DNA from: Vibrio sp. 99-70-13A1
GTDB lineage: Bacteria; Pseudomonadota; Gammaproteobacteria; Enterobacterales; Vibrionaceae
Reading direction: 5' to 3'
DNA: 64,000 bases
Assembly (NCBI RefSeq): GCF_013114625.1
Contig: NZ_VTXD01000006.1
Coordinates: forward strand, 103,638-167,637
A program made the translations under genes and the position numbers. How positions within the stretch are numbered: the stretch's first letter is position 1; each line of letters opens with the position of its first letter. Under the pieces are notes generated by a model that was not told the DNA's origin, ran no database searches, and was given only the letters and a program-made list of their open reading frames with translations. Positions 19,648 to 28,730 of this stretch are shown here, piece after piece.

Positions 19648-22143
19648 ATGCAAACGTATACTTTTTTAGCTCATACTGAGGAATTATTAGAGTCTCAGTT
19701 GATGGAACATCAATGGAATAGTAACCATAGTTATCTCATTCAATTATTTTCTACTCAACCTGCTGATGTAGCTCAAAGCTTTGCTCGTGTTGCCCTTTCT
19801 AATATACCTTCCCCTGTTATTATTGGGCAAAGTGCTTGCCACATCATTCGTGATAACCTTCTTCAAAATACTGGAACGATACTGATTATTAGCGAGTTCT
19901 CACAAACTCGTTTAACTTCAGCCGTGCAAATCTTTACGGAACAGCCGGAAAGAGATAGCCAATTTCTTGTAGAACAACTGAAAATTTCCTCTGACACACA
20001 AGCGGTGATTAGCTTCAGTGATCAGCTGTATGCGCGGGATTATCCAATTTACAGCGCATTTGAGCAGCTTCCTTATGTAGTTCCTGTTGCTGGTGGATTA
20101 TGCCAAGAGAACAAGTTTGGTCGATGGGTTTTACATAATACGGATGTCTACCAACATGCTTGTGTCGCGGTCTCACTGACAAATCCAGATTTAAAAGTAT
20201 GGTCAGACGCTTATTCGGAGTGGAATCCTATAGGGATGAAGTTACGTGTAACCAAGGCTGAAGGTCATCGAGTGTACTCCTTAAACGACAAACCAATCTT
20301 TGAAGTATTTAAGCATTATTTGTCTGATGGGAAAGATTTACCTTTGAGCCAGATGATGAGCTTTCCGCTTTATCGAGAGTCCAGAAAAGACAAAGGCATA
20401 TCAACACCACTTCGGATTAACAGTGACGGCAGTATTGAGTTCGATAGTGTTTGGGAAACCGGTCAGTATGCTCAGTTTTGTTATAACCACCCATCTCTTA
20501 CCTCTGAAAAAGTACGCCATGGGGCAGAAGTTCTGTCCATTCATCAGCCCGAATCCGTCTTTATTTACAACTGTGCTTCTCGGCTAGAGTTTATTGATGG
20601 CACAACAGAATTGATGCCATTTAAAGGGGTTGCTGAAACGACAGGGGCCTATTGCATGGGGGAGTTGTATTGCGATAACGGTAAACAAGAGATCCTCCAT
20701 CATAGTTTAACCTATCTCGCGATACGTGAATCTCAAGATCTTAGGGAGTTTTATCGCTCTGAGCAAAAGTCAGAATCAACCGTTTCTCCATTATTGAATT
20801 TAGTTCGAAATGCAGTCGCAGACCTTGATCAGATAAATGCTGAAATGGAAAAGAAGTTACATCAACAAGCAAGAAAGTTGACGGATAACTACCGCATTGA
20901 TTCTAGGACTGGTTTGCCGAATCGGATGGCTTTAAAAGAGCGGTTGGATGAACTGGCATTCAGTGAGCACTTGTTGACTTTAAAGCTGACCAATTTTAAT
21001 CATGTGAATGAAAAGTATGGCTATCAGGTTGGTGACCAACTGCTGCTCGACCTTTCTAGCCACTTTATTCATCGCCTTGAAAAAAGGCTGAGTCAAGTTC
21101 CACTAAAGATAAGCTTGTTTAGTATCGGAGTGGGAGAGTGGGCTTTGATTTTTAACGCCAACACTGAAAGTCATTTGATTAAGCAAAAATTTGTTCAATT
21201 TGCTGATGCTATCGAGCGAATTAACTTTGAGCCTTATGGTTTATCGGACGTAGATTATCTTTCTGTTTCTTTGTGCGGTGGGTTTGCTAGCCGATGTGAT
21301 TTCTTAAATGAAACTGGCGATGAAATCTTGCTTAAAGCCATTGAAGCTAGGCGTTATGGTGTTCGAAACAATACCCACATTACCAATGCAAAAGATATTC
21401 AGGTCAGTGAGGAAGATCGTAAAGAGCGCATAGGGTGGCTAAGTTGTGTGAGCCGCGCAATTTTAGATCAAAAAATCATTACCTACACACAGCCAATTGT
21501 TTCTGCCAGAACCCATGAAGTGGTCGCTCAAGAATGCTTAGTAAGAATTATGGAGTCTGATGGCAAGATAGTCATGCCAGGTAAGTTCTTACCTATTATC
21601 ACTGACACGCATTTATACACTCGCCTCAGCCGACATATGATAAAGAGTACTTTAGGGTATATGGCTGATAAGCAAGGTGCATTCTCCATTAACTTATCAC
21701 CTCAAGATTTGTTTAGTGATAAAACGCTCGAAGTGCTAGAAAGTTCAATTCTTAATATGAATGATCCAACTCGACTTGGGTTGGAAGTTTTGGAGTCTGA
21801 GCAGATAAAAGACTACGGGCGCATGATTGAAGTGTGTAACCACTTTCGTTCATTAGGCGCTCGAATTATTGTGGACGATTTTGGTGCAGGATATTCGAAT
21901 ATCGATGAGATCATCAAACTCGAACCGCAAATCATTAAGCTAGACGGCAGCTTGATTCGCAATATAGATCAAGACATTAAACAGCGGAAAATCGCTTCGC
22001 AGCTAGTTCGGTTATGCCAAGTTTTCAATGCGAAAACTGTGGCCGAGTTTGTTCATAATCAAGCAGTATGTGATATCGCAAAGGATATGGGTGTCGACTA
22101 TTTGCAAGGTTATCATTTAGGTAAACCGAAACGCTTGTTTTAG
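19648..22143 (+). CDS. FIST sensor - degenerate GGDEF - EAL phosphodiesterase, copy 1
   Basis: 831-aa soluble protein without membrane segments. Residues ~25-205 and ~205-365 look like the FIST N and C sensory domains (QSACHII, AYSEWNPIGMKLRVT). A helical linker follows, then a GGDEF-like fold starting at RTGLPNR (~420) whose signature is GVGEW (494-498), so cyclase activity is unlikely. The C-terminal EAL domain has ECL instead of EAL (Glu629) but keeps the Asn of INLSPQDL, Asp743-Asp744 (DDFGAGYSN), the Lys of IKLDGSL, the Glu of TVAEF and the Gln of YLQGY, so c-di-GMP hydrolysis is plausible. Its ligand is unknown. A full-length paralogue follows in the same orientation. Confidence 0.88.
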   Translation: MQTYTFLAHTEELLESQLMEHQWNSNHSYLIQLFSTQPADVAQSFARVALSNIPSPVIIGQSACHIIRDNLLQNTGTILIISEFSQTRLTSAVQIFTEQPERDSQFLVEQLKISSDTQAVISFSDQLYARDYPIYSAFEQLPYVVPVAGGLCQENKFGRWVLHNTDVYQHACVAVSLTNPDLKVWSDAYSEWNPIGMKLRVTKAEGHRVYSLNDKPIFEVFKHYLSDGKDLPLSQMMSFPLYRESRKDKGISTPLRINSDGSIEFDSVWETGQYAQFCYNHPSLTSEKVRHGAEVLSIHQPESVFIYNCASRLEFIDGTTELMPFKGVAETTGAYCMGELYCDNGKQEILHHSLTYLAIRESQDLREFYRSEQKSESTVSPLLNLVRNAVADLDQINAEMEKKLHQQARKLTDNYRIDSRTGLPNRMALKERLDELAFSEHLLTLKLTNFNHVNEKYGYQVGDQLLLDLSSHFIHRLEKRLSQVPLKISLFSIGVGEWALIFNANTESHLIKQKFVQFADAIERINFEPYGLSDVDYLSVSLCGGFASRCDFLNETGDEILLKAIEARRYGVRNNTHITNAKDIQVSEEDRKERIGWLSCVSRAILDQKIITYTQPIVSARTHEVVAQECLVRIMESDGKIVMPGKFLPIITDTHLYTRLSRHMIKSTLGYMADKQGAFSINLSPQDLFSDKTLEVLESSILNMNDPTRLGLEVLESEQIKDYGRMIEVCNHFRSLGARIIVDDFGAGYSNIDEIIKLEPQIIKLDGSLIRNIDQDIKQRKIASQLVRLCQVFNAKTVAEFVHNQAVCDIAKDMGVDYLQGYHLGKPKRLF

Positions 22144-22294
22144 CAAAAAACGAAAGAAATTAACTGTATATTGGTGGCGCATTCCATAAACTGGATGACA
22201 CGAACCTCACATTATTAATAAAGCTATCAGTTTTATTGCGTGCATAGCACTAAAAATGCGAGCAGAATAACAAGTCATTAACTTAAAGATTAAT

Positions 22295-24784
22295 GTGAAT
22301 ATGCAGTCTATTTCAATCTTGGTACAAGATTTTGATCAGCTCCAAACGGAGTTAAGTCAGGTCTCTTTTTCATCTAATGAAAAATTATTAATTCAGGTCT
22401 TTTCTTCATTTGAAAAGAGTCGAGTTGAATCTGCATGTCTGGAGGTTAAAAAGACTTTCCCCAACGCTCAGCTCATTGGCGCAAGCGCAAACCACTTTAT
22501 TCGTGAAGGTGAGATTGAGTACCAAGGTCTCTACCTTATTATCACTCGTTTCTCTTCAGTTTCCCTTTCTTGCAGCCTTGTTTCTTATAGTGATGACTTA
22601 GCTGCAGACAGCGCACAGATGTGGCATCAATTAGAGTGTACTAAGAACACTCAAGCCATTATTTGCTTTGCTGATCGTATGAATATGAGCAAACAGGCAC
22701 TTTTCTCTTCTTTCAATCATTCTCGATTACAAATCCCAATTGCTGGTGGTGCTTCCACGATTACTGATTACGGTCGTTGGGTAATGTTGGATGGTCATTG
22801 CTTTGAAAATGCTTATGTAATGGTTGCCTTGCATGGCTCCGATTTGGCTATTTCCAAAGGCTTTTATACTGAGTGGAACCCAATAGGGAAAACTTTCCGT
22901 GTGACCGCTGCTGATGGAAAGTTGGTGTATGAATTGGATGGGCGTCCTGTTAGGGAACTCTACAATCATTATTTAGCGGATGGTTTGGAAGTACCTTTAG
23001 AACAACTGCATGATTTCCCATTAATGGTCGGTGAGCCTAAAGATCAAAGTATCTTTTTACCGATGAAAATCGTTGATGGTAATGCACTTGAGTTTAATGG
23101 GGAGTTTAATGTCGGTGATGAAGTACGCTTTTGTTACGACCACCCATCACTGACCCTTGAGCAAGTGCGAAATGGTGTCCAACAAGTGGCTCACCAAGCT
23201 CCTGAGCAGTTCTTCATTTATAACTGCACCTCTCGTCTTGATTTCATTGAAGGCAACCAAGAAGTCGCTATGTTCCAAAATTTGGCAGACAGCTTTGGTG
23301 TGTATTGCATGGGAGAGCTGTACAGAGATGATGACCAACAGCGTTTATTGCATCACAGCTTGACCTATATAGCGTTGAGAGAGGGAGAACGTTCCAGCGA
23401 TCAAGCGACACCTACCAATAAAACGGCAAGTGCAATATCTCCACTATTTTCTTTGATCCGAAATGCGCTCGTTGATGTTGATGACATGAACCAAACCATG
23501 ACGAGCAAAATACAAAAACAAGCGACTGAGTTGACGGTGAGTTATCGAGTCGATCGCCGAACTGGGTTGCCTAATCGAACTGTATTGAGAGAAAAGCTCG
23601 TTAAGATGAAACCTTCAAGCCATTTATTGAGCTTAAAGGTGAGTAACTTCAGCCAGATAAATGAAAAATACGGTTATCACGTTGGTGACCAATTACTGAA
23701 TGATTTAAGTGAGTACTTTCAAGCGGCGCTCTGGAAGTTATTCGATAAAGACTGCTTGTTGTACTGCATTGGCATTGGTGAGTGGGCGGTTGTATTTGAA
23801 AGTATGCAAAGTGAAGAATTTATACAGATGCGCTTCTCTGAATTTGCAGATACAACAGAACATGTAAACTTTGAGCCAATGGGATTACCGGATATCGATT
23901 ACTTATCGGTGTCTTTAAGTGCTGGCTTAGCGAGCCGCTGCGATTTCCCAAATCTATCAACTGACGATTTGTTACTTAAGTCGATTGAAGCACGTCGTGA
24001 TGCGGTGCGTAATAATAAGCACCTAGTGAATGCTCGAACCTTAATTAAGTTAGAGCAAGAAAGACAAGAGCAGCTTGGCTGGTTATCTTGCGTCAGCCGT
24101 GCGGTTCTTCATAAAAATGTGGTTGCTTGCGCTCAGCCTATCGTGGCTGCTCATACCCACCAAGTGGAAAGCTATGAGTGTTTAGTTCGTATTGAAGAAG
24201 ACGGACAGCTTATAGCGCCAGGAAAATTCCTTCCCATTATTGAAGGCACACACTTATACACTCGCCTCAGTCGACAAATGATTACTCGAACGTTTGAGTG
24301 CATGAGTGAAAGAACTGACTCATTTTCAATAAACTTATCCCCTCAAGATTTAACCAATGAGAAAACTTTATATCAATTGGAAGATGCTATTGGATTAATA
24401 AGCCATCCGCAGCGTATTGGGCTAGAGGTACTAGAAACCGAACAAATTAAGGATTACAGCCGGTTGATCGAGGTGTGTAATCACTTCCGTGATTTAGGAG
24501 TAAACATCATTGTGGATGATTTTGGATCTGGATATTCGAATATTGATGAGATATTAAAGCTAGAACCACAAATCATCAAATTGGATGGAAGCTTGATTCG
24601 TAATATCGATAAAGATGAGAAGCAAAGGAAAATCGCACAACAGTTGGTGAGTTTATGTCAGATATTGAATGCAAAAACGGTGGCTGAATTTGTTCATAAT
24701 CAGCAGGTCTGTGAAATTGCTGAAGATATGGGTGTCGATTATTTGCAAGGCTTTTACTTTAGTGAGCCGAAACGTTTATTTTAG
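22295..24784 (+). CDS. FIST sensor - degenerate GGDEF - EAL phosphodiesterase, copy 2
   Basis: 829-aa paralogue of the preceding gene with the same architecture: FIST N/C (GASANHFI, FYTEWNPIGKTFRVT), degenerate GGDEF (GIGEW, 493-497) and EAL with ECL (Glu628), INLSPQDL, DDFGSGYSN (Asp741), IKLDGSLIRNID, TVAEF and YLQGF. The catalytic set therefore looks complete. Identity is highest in the last ~120 residues. The start is GTG 22295 or ATG 22301; neither has a strong ribosome site. 151 bp separate the two copies, so each may have its own promoter. Both are predicted cytoplasmic c-di-GMP effectors of unknown signal. Confidence 0.87.
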   Translation: MNMQSISILVQDFDQLQTELSQVSFSSNEKLLIQVFSSFEKSRVESACLEVKKTFPNAQLIGASANHFIREGEIEYQGLYLIITRFSSVSLSCSLVSYSDDLAADSAQMWHQLECTKNTQAIICFADRMNMSKQALFSSFNHSRLQIPIAGGASTITDYGRWVMLDGHCFENAYVMVALHGSDLAISKGFYTEWNPIGKTFRVTAADGKLVYELDGRPVRELYNHYLADGLEVPLEQLHDFPLMVGEPKDQSIFLPMKIVDGNALEFNGEFNVGDEVRFCYDHPSLTLEQVRNGVQQVAHQAPEQFFIYNCTSRLDFIEGNQEVAMFQNLADSFGVYCMGELYRDDDQQRLLHHSLTYIALREGERSSDQATPTNKTASAISPLFSLIRNALVDVDDMNQTMTSKIQKQATELTVSYRVDRRTGLPNRTVLREKLVKMKPSSHLLSLKVSNFSQINEKYGYHVGDQLLNDLSEYFQAALWKLFDKDCLLYCIGIGEWAVVFESMQSEEFIQMRFSEFADTTEHVNFEPMGLPDIDYLSVSLSAGLASRCDFPNLSTDDLLLKSIEARRDAVRNNKHLVNARTLIKLEQERQEQLGWLSCVSRAVLHKNVVACAQPIVAAHTHQVESYECLVRIEEDGQLIAPGKFLPIIEGTHLYTRLSRQMITRTFECMSERTDSFSINLSPQDLTNEKTLYQLEDAIGLISHPQRIGLEVLETEQIKDYSRLIEVCNHFRDLGVNIIVDDFGSGYSNIDEILKLEPQIIKLDGSLIRNIDKDEKQRKIAQQLVSLCQILNAKTVAEFVHNQQVCEIAEDMGVDYLQGFYFSEPKRLF

Positions 24785-24900
24785 TTGCTCCGGTTTGAAC
24801 CTAGTGGAATTGAAGCGGCATGGTGATAAGAGAGATGCTTTAAATAGAGTGGATTAAAGGGGCTGACGTTCCACGTGAAACACTCTTCATTTGATTGATG

Positions 24901-24930
24901 AAAAAAGGGAAGCGCTGGCTTTCCTTTTTT
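24901..24930. terminator. Bidirectional terminator between the FIST-EAL pair and the DTW gene
   Basis: Thirteen-bp stem with one G-U pair, 24901-24913 / 24918-24930, loop GCTG, flanked by six A and six T. Confidence 0.85.
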
Positions 24931-24959
24931 GTTGGCATCAACCTTTCGTTGCTTACTAC

Positions 24960-25592
24960 CTATTTGAGTTTATGTCCGCATTTATCTGCTTTATACATTT
25001 GAAGGTACTGTGCAAAGTACCGCTCAATTTGATCCGCTTGCTGTTCTTGGTCAAGCTCTCTAAGTAATTGAATTCCCACTTCACAAGTACATAAATGCCC
25101 AGCCTCTTGGTTTCGCCTTAGTGTATACATGGAGTCTTGATTGGTTTGCAGATGAATCGCGGGTAATGCTTTTAGCCATGAACTTTTATTAAGCATCTTT
25201 TTAGCTTCTTGCCAGGTTCCATCCAGCATAATAAATATTGGTTGAATCTGATTCTTGCTCGCGGGCAGGTTTTTTATTGCTTGCTGACAAGGTTGGCTAG
25301 TCTCACTAGGGAAAAGTACAAAAGCCTGAAACTCAGGCTGTGCAATTTTATGAAGCAGTTCTGCTGGTGGCTCTTTTCTCTGCCACGTATAAACATGGCA
25401 GTTTTCTAATGTTTGATTGAGTAGCTTACCGGTATTGGTTTCGCGAGAGAGTTCATTCTCATGAGTTAAAAGGACCAAATCAATCGAGCTATCCACCTGT
25501 GGTTTCTGATCACAGATGCATTGGTGCTTAAACCCACAACCAGTGCATGCTTTAAGTGCTTGCTCTTCTTGTCGCACTTGCGGCTCTTGCAT
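24960..25592 (-). CDS. tapT: DTW-domain protein, probable tRNA-uridine aminocarboxypropyltransferase
   Basis: 210 aa. N-terminal cysteines in CTGCGFKHQCIC and the motif DGTWQEAKKMLNKS identify the DTW family. E. coli TapT (YfiP) uses SAM to make acp3U47 in tRNA; this protein is similar in length and motifs, so the same role is inferred. Its ATG shares one base with the stop of the upstream lipoprotein gene (TAATG), implying translational coupling. The symbol is by family and is not proven. Confidence 0.75.
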   Translation of the reverse strand: MQEPQVRQEEQALKACTGCGFKHQCICDQKPQVDSSIDLVLLTHENELSRETNTGKLLNQTLENCHVYTWQRKEPPAELLHKIAQPEFQAFVLFPSETSQPCQQAIKNLPASKNQIQPIFIMLDGTWQEAKKMLNKSSWLKALPAIHLQTNQDSMYTLRRNQEAGHLCTCEVGIQLLRELDQEQQADQIERYFAQYLQMYKADKCGHKLK

Positions 25593-27133
25593 TAGAGCAT
25601 GACTCCGTCTTGTGCTGGAGTGATTTTGTCAGCGAAGAGTATTGCATCGGTCACATCATTATTCTGAGCGACAGGTGCAACGCTAGGGTTCATTGGGTAG
25701 CTTACACCTGTGTAGCTTAATTTGTGCTGAGCTGGTGTTGCTCCGCCACCTCGAACATTGAAGATAAGATCTTGCCAGCCATGGTGTTGAGCTTTGCCTA
25801 ATCGAATATCGTCTTGAACTAAGGTAATGCGGCTGTTGAAGCGCCAATCATCGTTATAGTTTTCGAAAATCAGTAATGTACACCCGCCAGAGCCACACCA
25901 ATCTAACTGAGCTAATAGCTCATCATTACCATCGCCATTGAGATCATAGGTAAGCCAACGATACTTTGTGTTATCAGGAGAGGTTTGATGAATCTTGAAA
26001 TAGTGGCGAATAGCATTGTCGACATCTTGATTAAACTCAGAACTGGAGTTGATCTGTTTTGCTGATAAATCTACAGATGTGCTTGGTGCTTTTTCAACTT
26101 GAGTGTTTAGCGTTGGCTTTGCTCTAAATAAGGTAAGTCCACCATTGGAGATAGGGTAAACCACGTTACCAACTTTCTCTTTTTCTGCCGTTATCTGATA
26201 ACCATTCCGAGTAAAGATACGTTCAGAGATTAAGTATTGCTGTTGATGCTGCGTCATCACAACTTGTACTTGGTCTTTATTTAACTGCTGCCAAAAGCCT
26301 TGCTCGACAATCGAGGGCTCGCCAGAAGTATAAGAGTAAGTTGTCGTTGCACTATGGTTATCATGCAGCTCTAGTTGAACAGAAAACCCTACGTTATCGG
26401 TAGAGCTTGCAAAATATAGCCCAGACCAATCTAGAGTTGAGTCGACGTTAGCTACCGTTGCACACCCCTCTAAGTCTTTACTCCCGATAGCCAGTTGCGA
26501 TTTCCAACCGTATATAGAATCGCTCATACCGTCGTTACAGGTTCCTTTTTGTAACTCAAGGGAACCATCATTCAGGCTATATTTCCTTTTATCAGAGCTT
26601 ACGCGGCTTGATTGAATCGCTAGGTTCTGCGGCTTATCACCCATTGGTGTATAAGTGATTTGGTCTTTGTTAAAAGAAGCAGACCAAAAAGGTTCGGTAC
26701 CAAAGGCGCGGGTTGAGCGTAACGGTTGAGAGCATCGTTCAGGGTTCTCAGTGGTCAGTAAATTAACTTGTTCTACAACAAAGCGTGCTGTGAAATCAGC
26801 ATTATAACCAGTTTGGCTTGGCACACTAAGGTGACCAATCATTTCACCATACATGGTTTGATAAGGTCTTGAAGGCAAAATAAGAGCTTGCTGAAGCGAC
26901 TCTTTAGGAAGGTCTAGCCAGTATTGTTGTTTACTGCCGCAAGGAGTGAAGGTACGAGTTTCATGCCCAACAACCACTTGTCCACGCATGATGAAGGTTT
27001 GAGGCTGAATGCTTTTGGGTTCATCTAAGGTTGCTGGTGGTAACTCAGGTTCAGTCATCACTTCAGGTGCAGTACTGCAACCTTGAAGTGCCAGAATAGC
27101 CAGCCACGTCGCTGGGTTTTTAAATGCCTTCAT
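25592..27133 (-). CDS. Lipoprotein with COG3650-like N-terminal region
   Basis: 513 aa from ATG 27133; an upstream in-frame start at 27154 would disrupt the signal. The lipobox is LQGCSTAP, with a lipid-anchored Cys near residue 19. The middle contains a COG3650-like segment (RAFGTEPFWSASF) and an NlpE-like copper-resistance resemblance (LDWSGLYFASSTDN). The C-terminal part has a calcium-loop/FG-GAP-like DLNGDGNDELLAQ. Function unknown; likely an envelope protein. The pairing with a tRNA-modifying DTW gene is unexplained. Divergent from the EVE-domain gene. Confidence 0.7.
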   Translation of the reverse strand: MKAFKNPATWLAILALQGCSTAPEVMTEPELPPATLDEPKSIQPQTFIMRGQVVVGHETRTFTPCGSKQQYWLDLPKESLQQALILPSRPYQTMYGEMIGHLSVPSQTGYNADFTARFVVEQVNLLTTENPERCSQPLRSTRAFGTEPFWSASFNKDQITYTPMGDKPQNLAIQSSRVSSDKRKYSLNDGSLELQKGTCNDGMSDSIYGWKSQLAIGSKDLEGCATVANVDSTLDWSGLYFASSTDNVGFSVQLELHDNHSATTTYSYTSGEPSIVEQGFWQQLNKDQVQVVMTQHQQQYLISERIFTRNGYQITAEKEKVGNVVYPISNGGLTLFRAKPTLNTQVEKAPSTSVDLSAKQINSSSEFNQDVDNAIRHYFKIHQTSPDNTKYRWLTYDLNGDGNDELLAQLDWCGSGGCTLLIFENYNDDWRFNSRITLVQDDIRLGKAQHHGWQDLIFNVRGGGATPAQHKLSYTGVSYPMNPSVAPVAQNNDVTDAILFADKITPAQDGVML

Positions 27134-27172
27134 GTTATATCTTCCTATGAGCAACCGTTAACTGGATTTATT

Positions 27173-27643
27173 ATGGCATATTGGTTATTTAAAACTGAAC
27201 CCGACACATTCTCAATTAACACTTTACGGACACAAAACTCCTCCTGTTGGGAGGGGGTGCGCAATTATCAAGCAAGAAATATGATGCGAGATGATGTAAA
27301 GCTGGGTGACTTAGTGTTGATCTATCATTCTTCCTGCAAAAAGGTTGGGGTTGCGGGTATTGCTAAAGTGACCCGGGAAGCGTATCCCGATCATTTTCAG
27401 TTCGATCCAGAAAGTGATTACTACGATCCAAAATCTACTCAAGGAAACCCAAGGTGGATCATGGTCGATGTGGAGTTTGTACGAGTAACAGAAAGGCTCA
27501 TACCGCTTGCGACATTAAAAGCTATGCCAGAGCTTGAGAATATGCCTTTGGTCAAGCGTGGAAATCGCTTATCTATCATGCCAGTTTCAGAGGCGGAATG
27601 GACGGCAATTTTAAGTAAAGAGACTTTACCTAAGCGCGGTTAA
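27173..27643 (+). CDS. EVE-domain protein
   Basis: 156-aa single-domain EVE protein (PUA-like fold, thymocyte nuclear protein 1 family). It begins MAYWLFKTEPDTFSINTL, contains CWEGVRNYQARNMMRD, a VLIYHSSC strand, and a DPESDYYDPKS segment; all are family hallmarks. EVE domains bind modified bases in DNA or RNA; the ligand here is unknown. The start ATG 27173 matches the family N-terminus; an upstream in-frame ATG lies inside the divergent lipoprotein gene. Confidence 0.9.
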   Translation: MAYWLFKTEPDTFSINTLRTQNSSCWEGVRNYQARNMMRDDVKLGDLVLIYHSSCKKVGVAGIAKVTREAYPDHFQFDPESDYYDPKSTQGNPRWIMVDVEFVRVTERLIPLATLKAMPELENMPLVKRGNRLSIMPVSEAEWTAILSKETLPKRG

Positions 27644-27661
27644 TGTGTTTCTTTGAAGAAT

Positions 27662-27689
27662 AAAAAAGCAACCGAGTGGTTGCTTTTTT
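27662..27689. terminator. Bidirectional terminator after the EVE gene
   Basis: Perfect 12-bp stem 27662-27673 / 27678-27689, loop GAGT, with A/T runs; usable from both sides. Confidence 0.92.
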
Positions 27690-27712
27690 GATGTGAGATT
27701 CAGCCTGTGTTC

Positions 27713-27768
27713 GCTTATCGCTTATCGCTTATCGCTTATCGCTTATCGCTTATCGCTTATTGCTTATA
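27713..27768. repeat. Tandem 7-bp repeat (GCTTATC)n
   Basis: Six perfect copies of GCTTATC (27713-27754) followed by GCTTATT and GCTTATA. The last unit contains the stop codon of the minus-strand HAD gene (27764-27766). A candidate variable-number repeat. Confidence 0.95.
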
Positions 27769-28591
27769 GCAAGTGCTCATGCAGATAATGAGCGACAGCG
27801 TCATCAGCGTTACTGCCAATCACTTCGTTATCAGGCAAAGCTTTCAAGACTTTTTCATGAGACGTTCCCATGACTAGCCCTTTACCTGCCATTGCAAGCA
27901 TTTCTGCATCATTCATTCCATCACCAAAAGCGACACAATGTTCTAAGCCTAAATTCATAGATTGAGCTACGGCTTGTAAAGCGTGACCTTTAGAGACTTC
28001 AGCCGCCATTACTTCTAAACACCAAGGCGTTGAGAATGCGATGTTTAGCTTGTCACCCAATAGCTCATTGAGTTTGTCTTCAAACGGAACAAGGTATTCG
28101 TGTTCTTGGTTAGGGTGAGTGAAGAAAATTTTAGCAATGCCTTCTTGAGGGGCGTTGTTGATATCAAATAAACGATAAGTGAACCCGGTTTTGTCATGGA
28201 AATTTTTCATGTCTTCATCATCACGGTTCATTAGCCATTCGTCATTCATGTAAATGTGAATGAAAATTTCCGGGTCATCTTTCAGGACATCTACAATCTG
28301 TTGAACCAAGTGAGCAGGGATGTTCTTTGCGTAAGTCAGGTTGTCATCTAAGTCATGAACACGAGCGCCATTTGATGTGATCATGTAAGCCGGAATACCG
28401 GTTTGTTCACGTATGCCAGCTACATCAACATGGTGGCGACCTGTAGCAAAAATGAAGGTATAACCTTGCTGGTGCAATTCTGTGAGGGTTTGCTTTGTAA
28501 AGTCGCTTAGCTGGTGGTTTGGTGCGAGCAGTGTGCCATCTAGATCTGACGCGACAATTTTAACGATATCTTTTAATGCAGAAGTAGTCAT
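27764..28591 (-). CDS. yigL: Cof-type HAD-IIB phosphatase YigL
   Basis: 275 aa with HAD motif I ASDLDGTLLAPNH, motif II FATGRHHVDVAG, cap segment, and motif IV AFGDGMNDAEMLAMAGKG. E. coli YigL dephosphorylates pyridoxal phosphate and sugar phosphates; this copy is collinear with it and lies after pldB as in E. coli. Its stop codon is embedded in a 7-bp tandem repeat, so unit-number changes there would alter only the 3' untranslated region or the last residues. Confidence 0.88.
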   Translation of the reverse strand: MTTSALKDIVKIVASDLDGTLLAPNHQLSDFTKQTLTELHQQGYTFIFATGRHHVDVAGIREQTGIPAYMITSNGARVHDLDDNLTYAKNIPAHLVQQIVDVLKDDPEIFIHIYMNDEWLMNRDDEDMKNFHDKTGFTYRLFDINNAPQEGIAKIFFTHPNQEHEYLVPFEDKLNELLGDKLNIAFSTPWCLEVMAAEVSKGHALQAVAQSMNLGLEHCVAFGDGMNDAEMLAMAGKGLVMGTSHEKVLKALPDNEVIGSNADDAVAHYLHEHLL

Positions 28592-28730
28592 TTAACCCTC
28601 ATTGCGTTGGTATGAATGCCAGATGAGCTAGCATTGTTTTATTTGACCCATAAATTGTATTCGAAAACGGGAAAAGAAAAGAGGGTAAAGGTCACTGACT
28701 TCTCTTCCTCTTTAGTTGGTTTGTTATTGT

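Noticed and set aside
20900..21400. Active diguanylate cyclase in the FIST proteins
   Set aside because: GGDEF is replaced by GVGEW or GIGEW, which lacks the required active-site residues.
27713..27768. Possible CRISPR-like repeat array
   Set aside because: The 7-bp units abut with no spacers; it is a simple tandem repeat and no cas genes are nearby.
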